A stretch of 64,000 bases of DNA, taken from contig JBGQDM010000001.1 in the NCBI GenBank assembly GCA_041495845.1, forward strand, positions 1 through 64,000, given 5' to 3'. Of the stretch, positions 1-8,724 are shown piece by piece. Position numbers and translations under genes: made by a program. The stretch's first letter is position 1, and every line of letters starts with the position of its first letter. The DNA comes from JBGQDM01 sp041495845 (lineage in GTDB: Bacteria > Acidobacteriota > Terriglobia > Terriglobales > Acidobacteriaceae). The notes beneath the pieces are model-generated. The model saw nothing but the letters and a program-made list of their open reading frames with translations. It was not told the DNA's origin and did not search any database.

Positions 1-1809
1 CTCGTAGTCGGCCTGCAGGCGCTGCATGTCCTTGGGGCCCATCATCTGGTTGAGAACGCGAGTGTTGTAGGTGATCCAAACCGCAGTCGCGCCCAACAGC
101 AACAAACCGAAAACGCTCGCTGCCTTCCAGCCGCCGTGAAAACGCGCTCCGGCGATTTGCCAGCGCTGATTCCAGCGCGCCTGCTTACCGCGCGGCCACA
201 CCATCACCGAGACCACCGCCAGCAGTCCGCAGACGAGCAACCAGTACACCGTGTACCAGCTCCAGGCGGTGCGATACGGAGCATCACCGAAAAAATCGGA
301 ATAGGTGACGTTGGGCCGGAGCCCGAACTTTACCAGGTTCGTCGCCACGTTCAACGGCCGCCACACGAACGCATTCACCGCGTTGAACGCGATGTAGAGG
401 AAGTAGCCCAGATATTTGTTCGGGGCCAGCGCGTGAATGAAAAATGCCAGCACCGCCATGAAGACAAAGAACGATCCGTCGCGCAGGAACAGCTGGCTCA
501 GATAAAGATCAAACTGAAACCGGTAATAGCCGTGCCCGGCCTGCACCGCCACCCCGCTCAGCAACGCTACCGTCTGCACGAACAGCACCATGCAGAGCAG
601 GGCAGTCAGCTTGGAGGCAAAGGACAGCCATTCGGGCGTGGGCAGCGCATCCGTGATCTCGTCCATGCGCTGGTCCCGGTCCTTCCAAACCAGTACCCCG
701 GCGAAGTAAGTGACCAGAATCACCTGAAAAAGGTAAAGGTTGCCGCTAATAATCGAGAGAATGGAATAGGTGATCGGAAGCGTGCTGTTGCCGTAGCCCT
801 CGTTGGCGGACAGGATCAGACTGGGCACGGTGTTAAGGAGAGCCGCCACCAGGATGACGACAAAAAAGGTGCTCTTCACCACGCCCAGCACGTGCATCCG
901 CACCGAACCCAGGAATTTGCTCCAGGGGGCGTCGTGGAAATGCACCGGAACCGCCCGCGGCGCAACCGCCACCACGTTGTCCGCCGCCTCCAACTTCCTC
1001 GCCTTCGACCGCCGTTCCGAGAAGCTGAAGCGGGACAACGCAAACAGGAAAATTGCCACCGCCACGGTCAGCCAGATCATCCGGTTCCACAAGAGCAGCC
1101 CGGTGAGGTGGACGGTCTGCGTGTTTTTCTCCGCCACCGTCCAGTACTTGGTCACCAGGCCGAAAGTTCGGACAGCGAACGGATCAAGCAGCGCGGCGAT
1201 GCGCTCGTGTTCGATGTTCTGCACCAGGGCATCACCCACGAGATAGCCGGTGAGCATCAGCAGTGCGCCCACGAAGGAAACAATCTCGTTCCGCGCCAGC
1301 ACCGCGATGGTGAACAGCACCGCAGCCACAAACAGCCCGTTCGGCACCGCAAAAATCAGGATCCCGCTGGTATGGGCCGCCCAGCTGACCGGCCCGAAGC
1401 GTTCCGCATCCACAAACGGCATGTACTTGGCCAGCAGTATTCCAGCGGAAACACCCAGCATCGGTATGATGGAAACCAGCGCCGCACCGACGAAGCGCCC
1501 AGCGATGAAATCAAAACGGCGCAGTGGAGTCGAGAACACCATCTGGTAGGTGTTGTGCGTGAAATCGCGCGCCGCCGCCGAATTGGCAAACGCCGCCGCC
1601 ATCAACATCGTGATCAACCCGATGAACGAGTAGTAATTCAGAATGTTGTAGGGCGCGTTGCGGAAGGTGTTGGAAAGAGCCACACCGATGGTGATGTTGT
1701 CGGTACACTCGGCGCCAAAAATTGCCGCGGCCACGATCAGGAAGAAAATCCACAGCATCCACGAGCGCAGCCAGTAGCGAATTTCAAAGCCTGCAATATG
1801 CCAGAACAT
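1..1809 (-). CDS. ABC-2 type transporter permease, probably the N-terminal part of a permease/M1 aminopeptidase fusion (partial)
   Basis: An open frame runs from an ATG at 1809 to the window edge (603 codons, no stop), so the C-terminus lies outside. The N-terminus (MFWHIAGFEIRYWLRSW) is followed by a hydrophobic segment at about residues 18-35 and several further membrane segments in two blocks separated by a soluble linker, as in paired ABC-2 permease domains. A last membrane helix near residue 580 is followed by a charged stretch ending LQADYE. Known acidobacterial and Bacteroidetes proteins of this type continue into an M1-type metallopeptidase; the visible end fits that, but the peptidase cannot be seen here. 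It lies 15 bp downstream of its ATPase, so the two form one exporter operon. Substrate unknown. Confidence 0.85.
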   Translation of the reverse strand, partial: MFWHIAGFEIRYWLRSWMLWIFFLIVAAAIFGAECTDNITIGVALSNTFRNAPYNILNYYSFIGLITMLMAAAFANSAAARDFTHNTYQMVFSTPLRRFDFIAGRFVGAALVSIIPMLGVSAGILLAKYMPFVDAERFGPVSWAAHTSGILIFAVPNGLFVAAVLFTIAVLARNEIVSFVGALLMLTGYLVGDALVQNIEHERIAALLDPFAVRTFGLVTKYWTVAEKNTQTVHLTGLLLWNRMIWLTVAVAIFLFALSRFSFSERRSKARKLEAADNVVAVAPRAVPVHFHDAPWSKFLGSVRMHVLGVVKSTFFVVILVAALLNTVPSLILSANEGYGNSTLPITYSILSIISGNLYLFQVILVTYFAGVLVWKDRDQRMDEITDALPTPEWLSFASKLTALLCMVLFVQTVALLSGVAVQAGHGYYRFQFDLYLSQLFLRDGSFFVFMAVLAFFIHALAPNKYLGYFLYIAFNAVNAFVWRPLNVATNLVKFGLRPNVTYSDFFGDAPYRTAWSWYTVYWLLVCGLLAVVSVMVWPRGKQARWNQRWQIAGARFHGGWKAASVFGLLLLGATAVWITYNTRVLNQMMGPKDMQRLQADYE

Positions 1810-1824
1810 GAAAGCTCCCTTGGG

Positions 1825-2694
1825 CTACCAGCCGCGGATTTTGGTGAAGAACACATCTTCCAGGTCGGGGGTGCTCGGCAGAAACCCGTCGGCCGGCGTC
1901 TGGTCGTTGAGCACGTGCAGGAACGGCCGCCCTCCCACGAGGCGGCTGGAGATGACGCGGTAGCGCTGTTCGTAATCCGCCAGTTCCGGCTTCGGAATAG
2001 ACCGCTGCCACACTCGCCCGCGAAGCTGCGTGATCGCCGCTTCGGGCTCGCCCTCAAACAGCACCCGTCCTTCGTGGATGATGGCCATGCGGGTGCAAAG
2101 ATCCATCACGTCTTCGACGATATGCGTCGAGAGGATGACGATCACCTGTTCCCCAATTTCCGCCAGCAGGTTATAGAAACGATTGCGCTCGCCCGGATCG
2201 AGACCGGCGGTGGGTTCGTCCACAATCAATAATTGCGGATTGCCGATCAGCGCCTGGGCAATGCCGAAACGCTGGCGCATGCCCCCGGAAAAACCCGAAA
2301 GCGACTTCTTGCGGTCCTCGTAGAGATTGCAGCGCCGCAGCATGGCTTCGACCGCGCTCTTGCGCTCCCCGGGGTGCACAATGCCCTTCAGCAGGGCGAG
2401 GTGGCTGAGCATGTCCTGCGCCGAGATGCGCGGGTAGACTCCGAAATCTTGCGGCAGATAACCCAGCTGCCGCCGCACTTCATCCTTCTGCCGCAACCCG
2501 TCCAGCTCTCCCAGCCGCACGGTTCCCGTGTCCGGCTCCTGCAAGGTGGCCAGGGTGCGCATCAGGGTGGATTTGCCCGCCCCGTTTGGCCCCAGTAAAC
2601 CGTACATTCCGCAGGGAATCGTGAGCGAAACGTTGTTGAGCGCTTTCACCCCGTTGGCATAGGTCTTGGAGAGGTTCTGAATGCGAAGTTCCAT
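1825..2694 (-). CDS. ABC transporter ATP-binding protein
   Basis: A 289-residue cytoplasmic ATPase that would power the permease encoded directly downstream. Walker A GPNGAGKS is at residues 35-42, the signature loop is FSGGMRQR (135-142, a common ABC-2 variant of LSGGQ), Walker B LLIVDE is at 155-160, and the switch histidine is H191 in LSTHIVED. The C-terminal 80 residues form the accessory tail usual for ABC-2 (CcmA/NatA-like) ATPases. The ATG at 2694 has no strong Shine-Dalgarno sequence. The substrate cannot be told from the sequence. Confidence 0.95.
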   Translation of the reverse strand: MELRIQNLSKTYANGVKALNNVSLTIPCGMYGLLGPNGAGKSTLMRTLATLQEPDTGTVRLGELDGLRQKDEVRRQLGYLPQDFGVYPRISAQDMLSHLALLKGIVHPGERKSAVEAMLRRCNLYEDRKKSLSGFSGGMRQRFGIAQALIGNPQLLIVDEPTAGLDPGERNRFYNLLAEIGEQVIVILSTHIVEDVMDLCTRMAIIHEGRVLFEGEPEAAITQLRGRVWQRSIPKPELADYEQRYRVISSRLVGGRPFLHVLNDQTPADGFLPSTPDLEDVFFTKIRGW

Positions 2695-2951
2695 GCTTTG
2701 GCTCCGTCATCGCTGCTGAGACGTGATGATGCAGAGAGAGTAACGTAAGCCGGGCTCGGGAGGTTCCGTGATGGCGAAAAAAAGGGTGACGGAAAAATCA
2801 AGGTTCGGGGCCTTGCGGAGTGCTGGGTCCCCGTTTGCGTTTATTCACAGCCAACATTTCCTTCGCCGCTGGAAGAGTCTAGGCTGTGAGGGGGGCGCCG
2901 TCGGGCGGTTCGAGGTCATGACCCGGCGTCGGCGTCCCACGGAGACCAGGG
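2695..2951. other. divergent intergenic region between the ABC operon and xfp
   Basis: 257 bp separating two divergent transcription units, so promoters for both are expected here. I see a purine-rich GGAGACCAGGG just before the xfp ATG that can serve as its ribosome-binding site, and an A-rich stretch near 2775-2800. I could not identify a convincing -35/-10 pair on either strand. The short open frame across 2768-2992 has no coding character and overlaps xfp. Confidence 0.5.
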
Positions 2952-5336
2952 ATGACTGGCACAATCGGAATCTCCACGCCCCTTTCTTCTGAAGAGCTGA
3001 GGAAAATCGATGCCTATTGGCGGGCCTGCAATTACCTGTCGGCGGGGATGATCTATCTTCGCGCCAATCCTCTGCTCCGGGAACCGCTGAAGCCGGAGCA
3101 CATCAAGCGCCGGCTGCTGGGGCACTGGGGCTCAGATCCCGGCCAGTCGTTTGTTTGGGTCCACCTCAACCGTCTCATCAAGAAATACGACTTGAATGTC
3201 CTCTACGTCTCCGGTCCCGGTCACGGTGCGCCGGCCACGCTGGCCAATTGTTATCTCGAAGGTCATTATTCTGAGATCTATCCAGATAAAAGCCGCGACC
3301 ACGAGGGAATGCTCAAATTCTTCCGGCAGTTTTCATTTCCCGGGGGAATCGGCTCGCACTGCACGCCGGAGACGCCAGGGTCGATTCACGAAGGCGGGGA
3401 ACTCGGGTACTCCCTTTCGCATGGGTATGGGGCGGCGTTCGATAATCCTGACCTGATTGTTACCGTCATGGTCGGCGACGGAGAAGCGGAAACGGGCCCG
3501 CTTGCCACCTCGTGGCATTCCAACAAGTTTCTGAATCCGATCCGCGATGGGGCGGTGCTGCCGGTGCTCCATCTTAATGGCTACAAGATCGCAAACCCCA
3601 CCATCCTGGCGCGCATCCCGCATGAAGAATTGGAGGCGCTGCTGACCGGATACGGCTACCGACCTTACTTTGTTGAAGGCAACGAACCTTCTGCCATGCA
3701 TCAGAAAATGGCTTCAACCCTGGAACAGTGCACCCTGGAGATTCGTTCGCTGCAGCAGCACGCCCGTTCCACCGGCGACGCCACGCGGCCGCGGTGGCCC
3801 ATGATCGTACTTCGATCGCCGAAGGGGTGGACCGGACCGAAAGAAGTGGACGGCCACAAAGTGGAAGACTTTTGGCGGGCCCATCAAGTTCCTGTGTCCG
3901 ACCCAGCTACCAACGGCCAGAGTCTGAAAATCCTCGAAACCTGGTTGCGCAGCTACAAGCCGGAAGAGCTCTTCGACGCCAACGGGACCCTGATCCCAGA
4001 GCTGCAGGAACTGGCTCCCACGGGCAAGCGCCGGATTTCCGCGAATCCGCATGCCAACGGTGGCATCCTGCGCAAGGAATTAGATCTTCCGGATTTTCGC
4101 AACTATGCCGTGGCCGTCGCCGCGCCGGGCGCGACCGATGCGCTACCCACCGACGTGCTGGCCCATTTTCTCGCGGAAGTGATGCGCCGCAACATGAACA
4201 GCTTTCGCGTTTTCGGTCCGGACGAAACCGCCTCCAACAAGCTCACCGCCATCTACGCCGTTTCGAAGAAAACATGGCTCGCCGAATACAAACCGGAAGA
4301 TATTGACGGCAGTGAGCTCGACGCCGGCGGGCGGGTCATGGAGATGCTAAGCGAGCACACGCTGGAGGGCTGGTTCGAGGGCTACGTTCTCACTGGTCGC
4401 CACGGCTTCTTTTCCACCTACGAGGCCTTCGTCCACGTGATCGATTCCATGTTCAACCAGCACGCCAAATGGCTGGAGAAGGCGAAGAACGACCTCGCCT
4501 GGCGTGCGCCCGTTCCCTCGATCAACCTCCTCATCACCTCGCTGGTCTGGCGGCAGGACCACAACGGCTTCACTCATCAGGACCCGGGCTTTCTTGATGT
4601 GGTCACCAATAAGAGCGCCGATGTGGTTCGCATCTATTTGCCGCCTGATGCCAACTGTCTGCTCAGCGTGGTGGACCATTGCCTGCGTTCGCGGGACTAC
4701 GTCAATGTCATTGTCGCGGACAAGCAGGAGCATCTGCAGTACCTCAGCATGGATGCGGCCGTAACGCACTGTACGAAAGGAATCGGCATCTGGGACTGGG
4801 CTTCTACCGATGATGGCGAAGAACCGGACGTGGTGATGGCTTGTGCCGGCGATATCGCAACCATGGAGTCGCTCGCGGCCGTCTCGCTGCTGAAGAAGCA
4901 TTTCTCCGATCTTAAAATCCGCTTCGTCAATGTTGTTGATCTTTTCCGTCTCATGCCGGAGACGGAACATCCGCACGGACTGACCGATCGCGACTTCGAT
5001 TCTCTCTTCACCACCGACAAGCCCGTAATTTTCAACTTCCACTCCTACGCTTCGCTGATCCACAAGCTGAGCTACCGCCGCACGAATCATGACAACATTC
5101 ATGTGCGCGGATACAAGGAAAAGGGCAACATCAACACCCCACTCGAACTCGCAATCCTGAACCAAGTCGACCGCTTTAACCTGGCCATCGATGTCATCGA
5201 CCGCGTTCCGCGCCTGCGCTCCATCGGGGCCCATGTCAAAGAATGGCTCAAGGGTCAGATCATCGACAGCATCGACTATGCTCACGGCGAAGGCATTGAT
5301 CGAGAAGAGATTCGGAACTGGAAATGGCCAGGGTAA
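2952..5336 (+). CDS. xfp: xylulose-5-phosphate/fructose-6-phosphate phosphoketolase
   Basis: Thiamine-diphosphate enzyme that cleaves xylulose-5-P or fructose-6-P with phosphate into acetyl-phosphate plus glyceraldehyde-3-P or erythrose-4-P. At 794 residues it has the normal family length. The phosphoketolase signatures are both present: EGGELGYSLSHGYGA (147-161) and GDGEAETGP (175-183); SGPGHGAP lies at 87-94. The ATG at 2952 follows a GGAG-type site. The acetate kinase gene overlaps its end by 13 bp, so acetyl-phosphate would pass straight to an ATP-yielding step. This gives a short route from sugar phosphates to acetate. Confidence 0.97.
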   Translation: MTGTIGISTPLSSEELRKIDAYWRACNYLSAGMIYLRANPLLREPLKPEHIKRRLLGHWGSDPGQSFVWVHLNRLIKKYDLNVLYVSGPGHGAPATLANCYLEGHYSEIYPDKSRDHEGMLKFFRQFSFPGGIGSHCTPETPGSIHEGGELGYSLSHGYGAAFDNPDLIVTVMVGDGEAETGPLATSWHSNKFLNPIRDGAVLPVLHLNGYKIANPTILARIPHEELEALLTGYGYRPYFVEGNEPSAMHQKMASTLEQCTLEIRSLQQHARSTGDATRPRWPMIVLRSPKGWTGPKEVDGHKVEDFWRAHQVPVSDPATNGQSLKILETWLRSYKPEELFDANGTLIPELQELAPTGKRRISANPHANGGILRKELDLPDFRNYAVAVAAPGATDALPTDVLAHFLAEVMRRNMNSFRVFGPDETASNKLTAIYAVSKKTWLAEYKPEDIDGSELDAGGRVMEMLSEHTLEGWFEGYVLTGRHGFFSTYEAFVHVIDSMFNQHAKWLEKAKNDLAWRAPVPSINLLITSLVWRQDHNGFTHQDPGFLDVVTNKSADVVRIYLPPDANCLLSVVDHCLRSRDYVNVIVADKQEHLQYLSMDAAVTHCTKGIGIWDWASTDDGEEPDVVMACAGDIATMESLAAVSLLKKHFSDLKIRFVNVVDLFRLMPETEHPHGLTDRDFDSLFTTDKPVIFNFHSYASLIHKLSYRRTNHDNIHVRGYKEKGNINTPLELAILNQVDRFNLAIDVIDRVPRLRSIGAHVKEWLKGQIIDSIDYAHGEGIDREEIRNWKWPG

Positions 5337-6481
5337 GCATGGTGACCGAGCAGGCTGGAAAAAACGAGCTGATCCTGGTGCTTAACAGCGGTTCCTCGTC
5401 GCTGAAGTTCGGTGTCTACCACCGTGGCGCGAGTGACGAAGAGCCGCTGCTGGCCGGAAAAGCTGAAGGCGTTGGCCGTGGCGATGGCACCTTCCACATG
5501 CGCTCGGCCAACGGAACCACTCTGGTCCAGCGCGCGCACATCCTCGAGTCGCAAAGCGATGCTCTCGCCGCCCTCGCAGCGGCCCTTCAGGAGCATCTTC
5601 CCATCGCTCCCGTGGCCATCGGCCATCGCGTCGTGCACGGCGGGCCCAGTCTTTGCCAACATGAGCGCATCACGCCGCAGGTGCTGGAACAACTAAGGTC
5701 AGCCACACATTTTGCACCGCTGCACATTCCGCAGGCGCTTTCCCTCATTACTTCCGCGCAGTCGAGATTCGCGTCAGCCGCGCACTTCGCCTGCTTCGAT
5801 GATGCCTTCCACCAGACCCTTCCGGAAGTGGCGTCACGGCTCCCACTCCCGCGGCCGTACTTCGATGCCGGCATTCGGCGCTATGGATTCCACGGTCTCT
5901 CCTATGAGTCGCTGGTCCATCACTTCGGCCAACAGCTTCCCGAACGCGCCATCTTTGCGCATCTCGGAAGCGGAGCCAGTCTGTGCGCTCTTCACCGGGG
6001 AGTATCGATCGATACCACCATGGGACTCACCCCTGCCGGTGGTATTCCCATGGCGACGCGCTCGGGCGATCTTGACCCGGGCGTGTTTCTTTACCTTCTG
6101 CGCCATGAAAAACTTGGGGCCAACGAACTCGAAGATCTGCTCAACCATCAGTGCGGGCTCCTCGCGCTTTCTGTCGGCGAGAGCGATGTGAAGACGCTGG
6201 AAGAGCGCGCCCATGCGCATGATTCACAGGCTACCTTTGCGCTGGATGTCCTGGCCAGTTCCGTGCGCAAGGCCATCGGTGCTTACATGGCGCTACTGGG
6301 CGGCGTGGACCTTCTCGTCTTCACGGGCGGCATCGGAGAGCACAGCGCCTACATTCGGTTCGCGGCTACGGCAGGCCTCGAACGACTCGGCCTCAGCGCA
6401 GACAAAATCAAGGTTGTCCCCACCCAGGAGGAACGACAGATCGCGCGCCACTGCCGCAGGATGATGGAACAAGGTCGCTAG
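5324..6481 (+). CDS. ackA: acetate kinase
   Basis: Converts acetyl-phosphate and ADP to acetate and ATP. The 385-residue protein begins with the acetokinase N-terminal signature (LVLNSGSSSLKF) and contains HRVVHGG, HLGSGAS and, in the C-terminal half, FTGGIGEHS, all expected for the ASKHA-fold kinase. The frame opens inside the end of xfp (13-bp overlap), so the two are translationally coupled; a second in-frame ATG at 5339 (MVTEQAGK) is an alternative start. No phosphotransacetylase gene is adjacent, which fits acetyl-phosphate being supplied by Xfp. Confidence 0.97.
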   Translation: MARVSMVTEQAGKNELILVLNSGSSSLKFGVYHRGASDEEPLLAGKAEGVGRGDGTFHMRSANGTTLVQRAHILESQSDALAALAAALQEHLPIAPVAIGHRVVHGGPSLCQHERITPQVLEQLRSATHFAPLHIPQALSLITSAQSRFASAAHFACFDDAFHQTLPEVASRLPLPRPYFDAGIRRYGFHGLSYESLVHHFGQQLPERAIFAHLGSGASLCALHRGVSIDTTMGLTPAGGIPMATRSGDLDPGVFLYLLRHEKLGANELEDLLNHQCGLLALSVGESDVKTLEERAHAHDSQATFALDVLASSVRKAIGAYMALLGGVDLLVFTGGIGEHSAYIRFAATAGLERLGLSADKIKVVPTQEERQIARHCRRMMEQGR

Positions 6482-6521
6482 TCAGGTGGGCGGGGGCGGG
6501 TGGGGTACGACGGATGATAAC

Positions 6522-6615
6522 TGGCGGAGAGGGAGGGATTCGAACCCTCGATACAGGTGTTAGCCCGCATAACGGTTTAGCAAACCGCCGCCTTCAGCCT
6601 CTCGGCCACCTCTCC
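6522..6615 (-). tRNA. tRNA-Ser (anticodon GCU)
   Basis: 94 nt including an encoded CCA end. The acceptor arms GGAGAGG and CCTCTCC pair fully, with discriminator G. The anticodon stem-loop reads GGTTTGCTAAACC, giving anticodon GCU (codons AGC/AGU; plus-strand positions 6579-6581). A long variable arm, typical of class II serine tRNAs, precedes the T arm GAGGGTTCGAATCCCTC. It lies between ackA and the regulator genes, on the opposite strand. Confidence 0.97.
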
Positions 6616-6725
6616 GGCGGGGATGGGAACGAGATTTAGTGTATCACCAGGTCTGCGCCGCTCGCCCCCCACCTTTGGCTGTCCGTCCGTACCTTCGTGA
6701 CGGTTTCTTCATCACCTCCGCCCTG

Positions 6726-6740
6726 TAGCTTGGCTTCATG
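6726..6740 (+). promoter_or_regulatory. candidate leaderless promoter -10 element
   Basis: TAGCTT (6726-6731) lies 6 bases before the ATG at 6738 of the response regulator, and no Shine-Dalgarno sequence is visible. A -10 element at this distance puts the transcription start at or next to the start codon. Similar spacing is seen at 51975, 53441, 55714 and 59487 (minus). No -35 element was recognised. Confidence 0.35.
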
Positions 6741-7427
6741 AGAATTTTGTTATGCGAGAAAGATGCGGCGCTGGCCGGGTTTCTCTGTCGCGCCCTGGAA
6801 GCGGAACATTTCGCGGTCGAAGTGGCACGCGACGTGGAGCAGGCGCGGGTGTTGTCCAGCGCTGCCGAGTGTGCTCTGCTGGTGCTTGATCTTGATCTCG
6901 ATGCCGGCGACGGGGTGACTTTGCTGCGCCAGGTGCGCATGCGCCGTCCCGCCTTGCCTTTGCTTGTGCTTCTGGCCAACGCCAAAATTGAAGAACGGGT
7001 GCGCTGTTTCGAAGCGGGTGCGGACGATCTGCTGCCCAAGCCTTTTGCTTTTGCCGAACTTTCCGCCCGGGTGCGCGCTCTGGTCCGGCGTTGCCGTCTG
7101 CCCGCGGCCTGCGTGCTGACGGTGGCGGACTTGCAGTTGGACCGGCTGGAACGCCGGGTCGAACGCGGCGGGCGCGTACTTGAACTCACCGCCCGGGAGT
7201 TTTCCCTGCTGGAATTTCTCATGCGCTATGCCGGCCGTCGCGTCACCCGCTCCATGATTCTCGAACAAGCCTGGCAGATGCCTGGCGACCGCGGCACCAA
7301 CCTGGTGGATGTATTTGTCAACGCCCTGCGGCAAAAGCTCGACCGCGGATTTCCCATCCCCCTGCTGCATACCGTGCGCGGGGTGGGGTATCGCCTGGCC
7401 AGCTCTGCCGAACGCGCGGTTTCCTAA
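6738..7427 (+). CDS. OmpR/PhoB-family response regulator
   Basis: A 229-residue DNA-binding regulator: receiver domain at about residues 1-115 and a winged-helix trans_reg_C domain at about 130-225 (ELTAREFSLLEFLMRYAG, then VDVFVNALRQKLD and the wing HTVRGVGYRL). The phosphoacceptor region is VLDLDLD and the conserved lysine is in LPKPF. The acidic pair is only partly kept (CEKD) and the usual Thr/Ser after strand 4 is Ala, so phosphorylation may be atypical. No sensor kinase of the matching class is adjacent; the only kinase nearby is the cytoplasmic one at 8.7 kb. It is the first of four regulators preceding flgB. Confidence 0.9.
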   Translation: MRILLCEKDAALAGFLCRALEAEHFAVEVARDVEQARVLSSAAECALLVLDLDLDAGDGVTLLRQVRMRRPALPLLVLLANAKIEERVRCFEAGADDLLPKPFAFAELSARVRALVRRCRLPAACVLTVADLQLDRLERRVERGGRVLELTAREFSLLEFLMRYAGRRVTRSMILEQAWQMPGDRGTNLVDVFVNALRQKLDRGFPIPLLHTVRGVGYRLASSAERAVS

Positions 7428-7484
7428 ACCTGAGTTCCGGGCCCTTACCTGTAATCTCTGCCGTACTGGAGTCGACCTCAAACC

Positions 7485-8675
7485 ATGTCAATGCCAACCA
7501 GAAATCCCGCCAGCAATGGAACGTTAGTCGCCAGCGCCAACCTGGAATTGCGCACCGCCGCGGTGCGGACGCTGGCCTTTGCCGGCAGCCGAGCCGGCGA
7601 AGCCGGTGGCGGAGCGGAAGCTCTGGCATCCCTCGAGCGGGGAGAGTGGAATCAGGTCCTGCTGGATCGCCACTTGCCTGATTTGGATGCGGAAGAAGTG
7701 GCGGCGTTGATTCGTGTCCGCCATCCCGGCGTGGAAGTCACGCTGCTGGAGGAGCAGGCGGTGGCAGCGCCAAGAGTCGTCCCGGCCCACGCTCCGGCCC
7801 GCCTCACTCTGGCGCCTGAGGCCCCGATGGCGGTGGGTTTGCCAGAGTTGTCCGCCGGAGACGTGGAACCGCTGCCGGGAATGATTGGTCGCGCCCCAGC
7901 CATGCAGCGTTTGTATCGTTTGGCGCGGCTGGTGGCGGCGCGCACCACTACCGTTCTCCTGACTGGCCCGACCGGTACCGGAAAAGAAATCGTGGCGCGA
8001 GCGTTGCATCAGATCAGCCCGCGGGCGCACCGGCCGTTTGTTGTGGTCAACTGCGCCGCCATTCCGGAGACGCTGCTCGAAAGCGAGCTGTTCGGCCACG
8101 TGCGGGGCGCGTTCACCGGAGCGGTGCAGGCGCAAATCGGGCGCATTCATGCCGCGCAGGGTGGAACGCTTTTTTTCGACGAGGTGGGAGAACTGCCCAC
8201 CGCGCTGCAAGCCAAGCTGCTGCGCTTTCTGGAACAAAAAGAAGTGCAACGGCTGGGCAGTCCGGAAGTGGTGCGCGTGGATGTGCGCGTGATTGCGGCG
8301 ACCAATGCCGACTTGGCGACCCGGGTGCGCGAGCGCCGCTTTCGCGATGACCTGTATTACCGGCTGGCCGCATTTCCCCTGGAGTTGCCCGCGCTCAGCG
8401 AGCGGCGCGAGGATGTGCTGGCGCTGGCCGGCCACTTTCTGGAAAAGCTGGCAGCGGGAGCCAACACGCCGGTGCCGAGTCTGAGCCACGAAGCCGCACG
8501 GCAATTGCAAAACCATCCCTGGAGTGGCAACGTGCGCGAGTTGCAACTGGTGATAGAGCGGGCCAGCATCCTCTGCCAGGGCGGGCGGCGAATCGAAACC
8601 GACCACCTGCACTTTCTGCCCAGCAACTGGGCAGAGCCTGCCCGGAAGGACGACACCCTTGGCTCCTTTTCTTAA
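7485..8675 (+). CDS. sigma-54-dependent activator with degenerate receiver and no DNA-binding domain
   Basis: 396 residues. Residues 1-90 resemble a receiver domain but lack the N-terminal acidic pair and the lysine; an aspartate remains at D61 (LLDRHLPD). The AAA+ domain covers about 130-365, with Walker A GPTGTGKE (161-168), the sigma-54 contact loop GAFTGA (208-213), Walker B LFFDE (229-233) and RFRDDLYYRL (285-293). The protein ends about 30 residues after the AAA+ domain (stop at 8675) without a Fis-type helix-turn-helix. Activators lacking this domain are known in flagellar systems (FlgR of epsilonproteobacteria). It probably helps sigma-54 RNA polymerase at flagellar promoters. Start ATG 7485; a second ATG lies two codons on. 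Confidence 0.9.
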   Translation: MSMPTRNPASNGTLVASANLELRTAAVRTLAFAGSRAGEAGGGAEALASLERGEWNQVLLDRHLPDLDAEEVAALIRVRHPGVEVTLLEEQAVAAPRVVPAHAPARLTLAPEAPMAVGLPELSAGDVEPLPGMIGRAPAMQRLYRLARLVAARTTTVLLTGPTGTGKEIVARALHQISPRAHRPFVVVNCAAIPETLLESELFGHVRGAFTGAVQAQIGRIHAAQGGTLFFDEVGELPTALQAKLLRFLEQKEVQRLGSPEVVRVDVRVIAATNADLATRVRERRFRDDLYYRLAAFPLELPALSERREDVLALAGHFLEKLAAGANTPVPSLSHEAARQLQNHPWSGNVRELQLVIERASILCQGGRRIETDHLHFLPSNWAEPARKDDTLGSFS

Positions 8676-8701
8676 CCCTTCCTAAACTTGCGCGCGCGCG
8701 C

Positions 8702-8718
8702 TTGGCCACCCTGCTGCA
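8702..8718 (+). promoter_or_regulatory. candidate sigma-54 promoter before the kinase gene
   Basis: TTGGCCACCCTGCTGCA has GG at 8704-8705 and GC at 8716-8717, the strict 10-base GG-to-GC spacing of -24/-12 promoters; the -24 half keeps TTGGC and the -12 half (CTGCA) differs by one base from TTGCA. Transcription would begin near 8729. The genes on either side encode sigma-54 activators, so autoregulation is plausible. A (GC)n run lies just upstream (8691-8701). Confidence 0.4.
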
Positions 8719-8724
8719 CTGCTC

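Noticed and set aside
136..2232. 698-codon plus-strand open frame
   Set aside because: Antisense to the ABC permease and ATPase, both of which have clear family motifs; the plus-strand product is Arg/His/Gln-rich with no recognisable domain.
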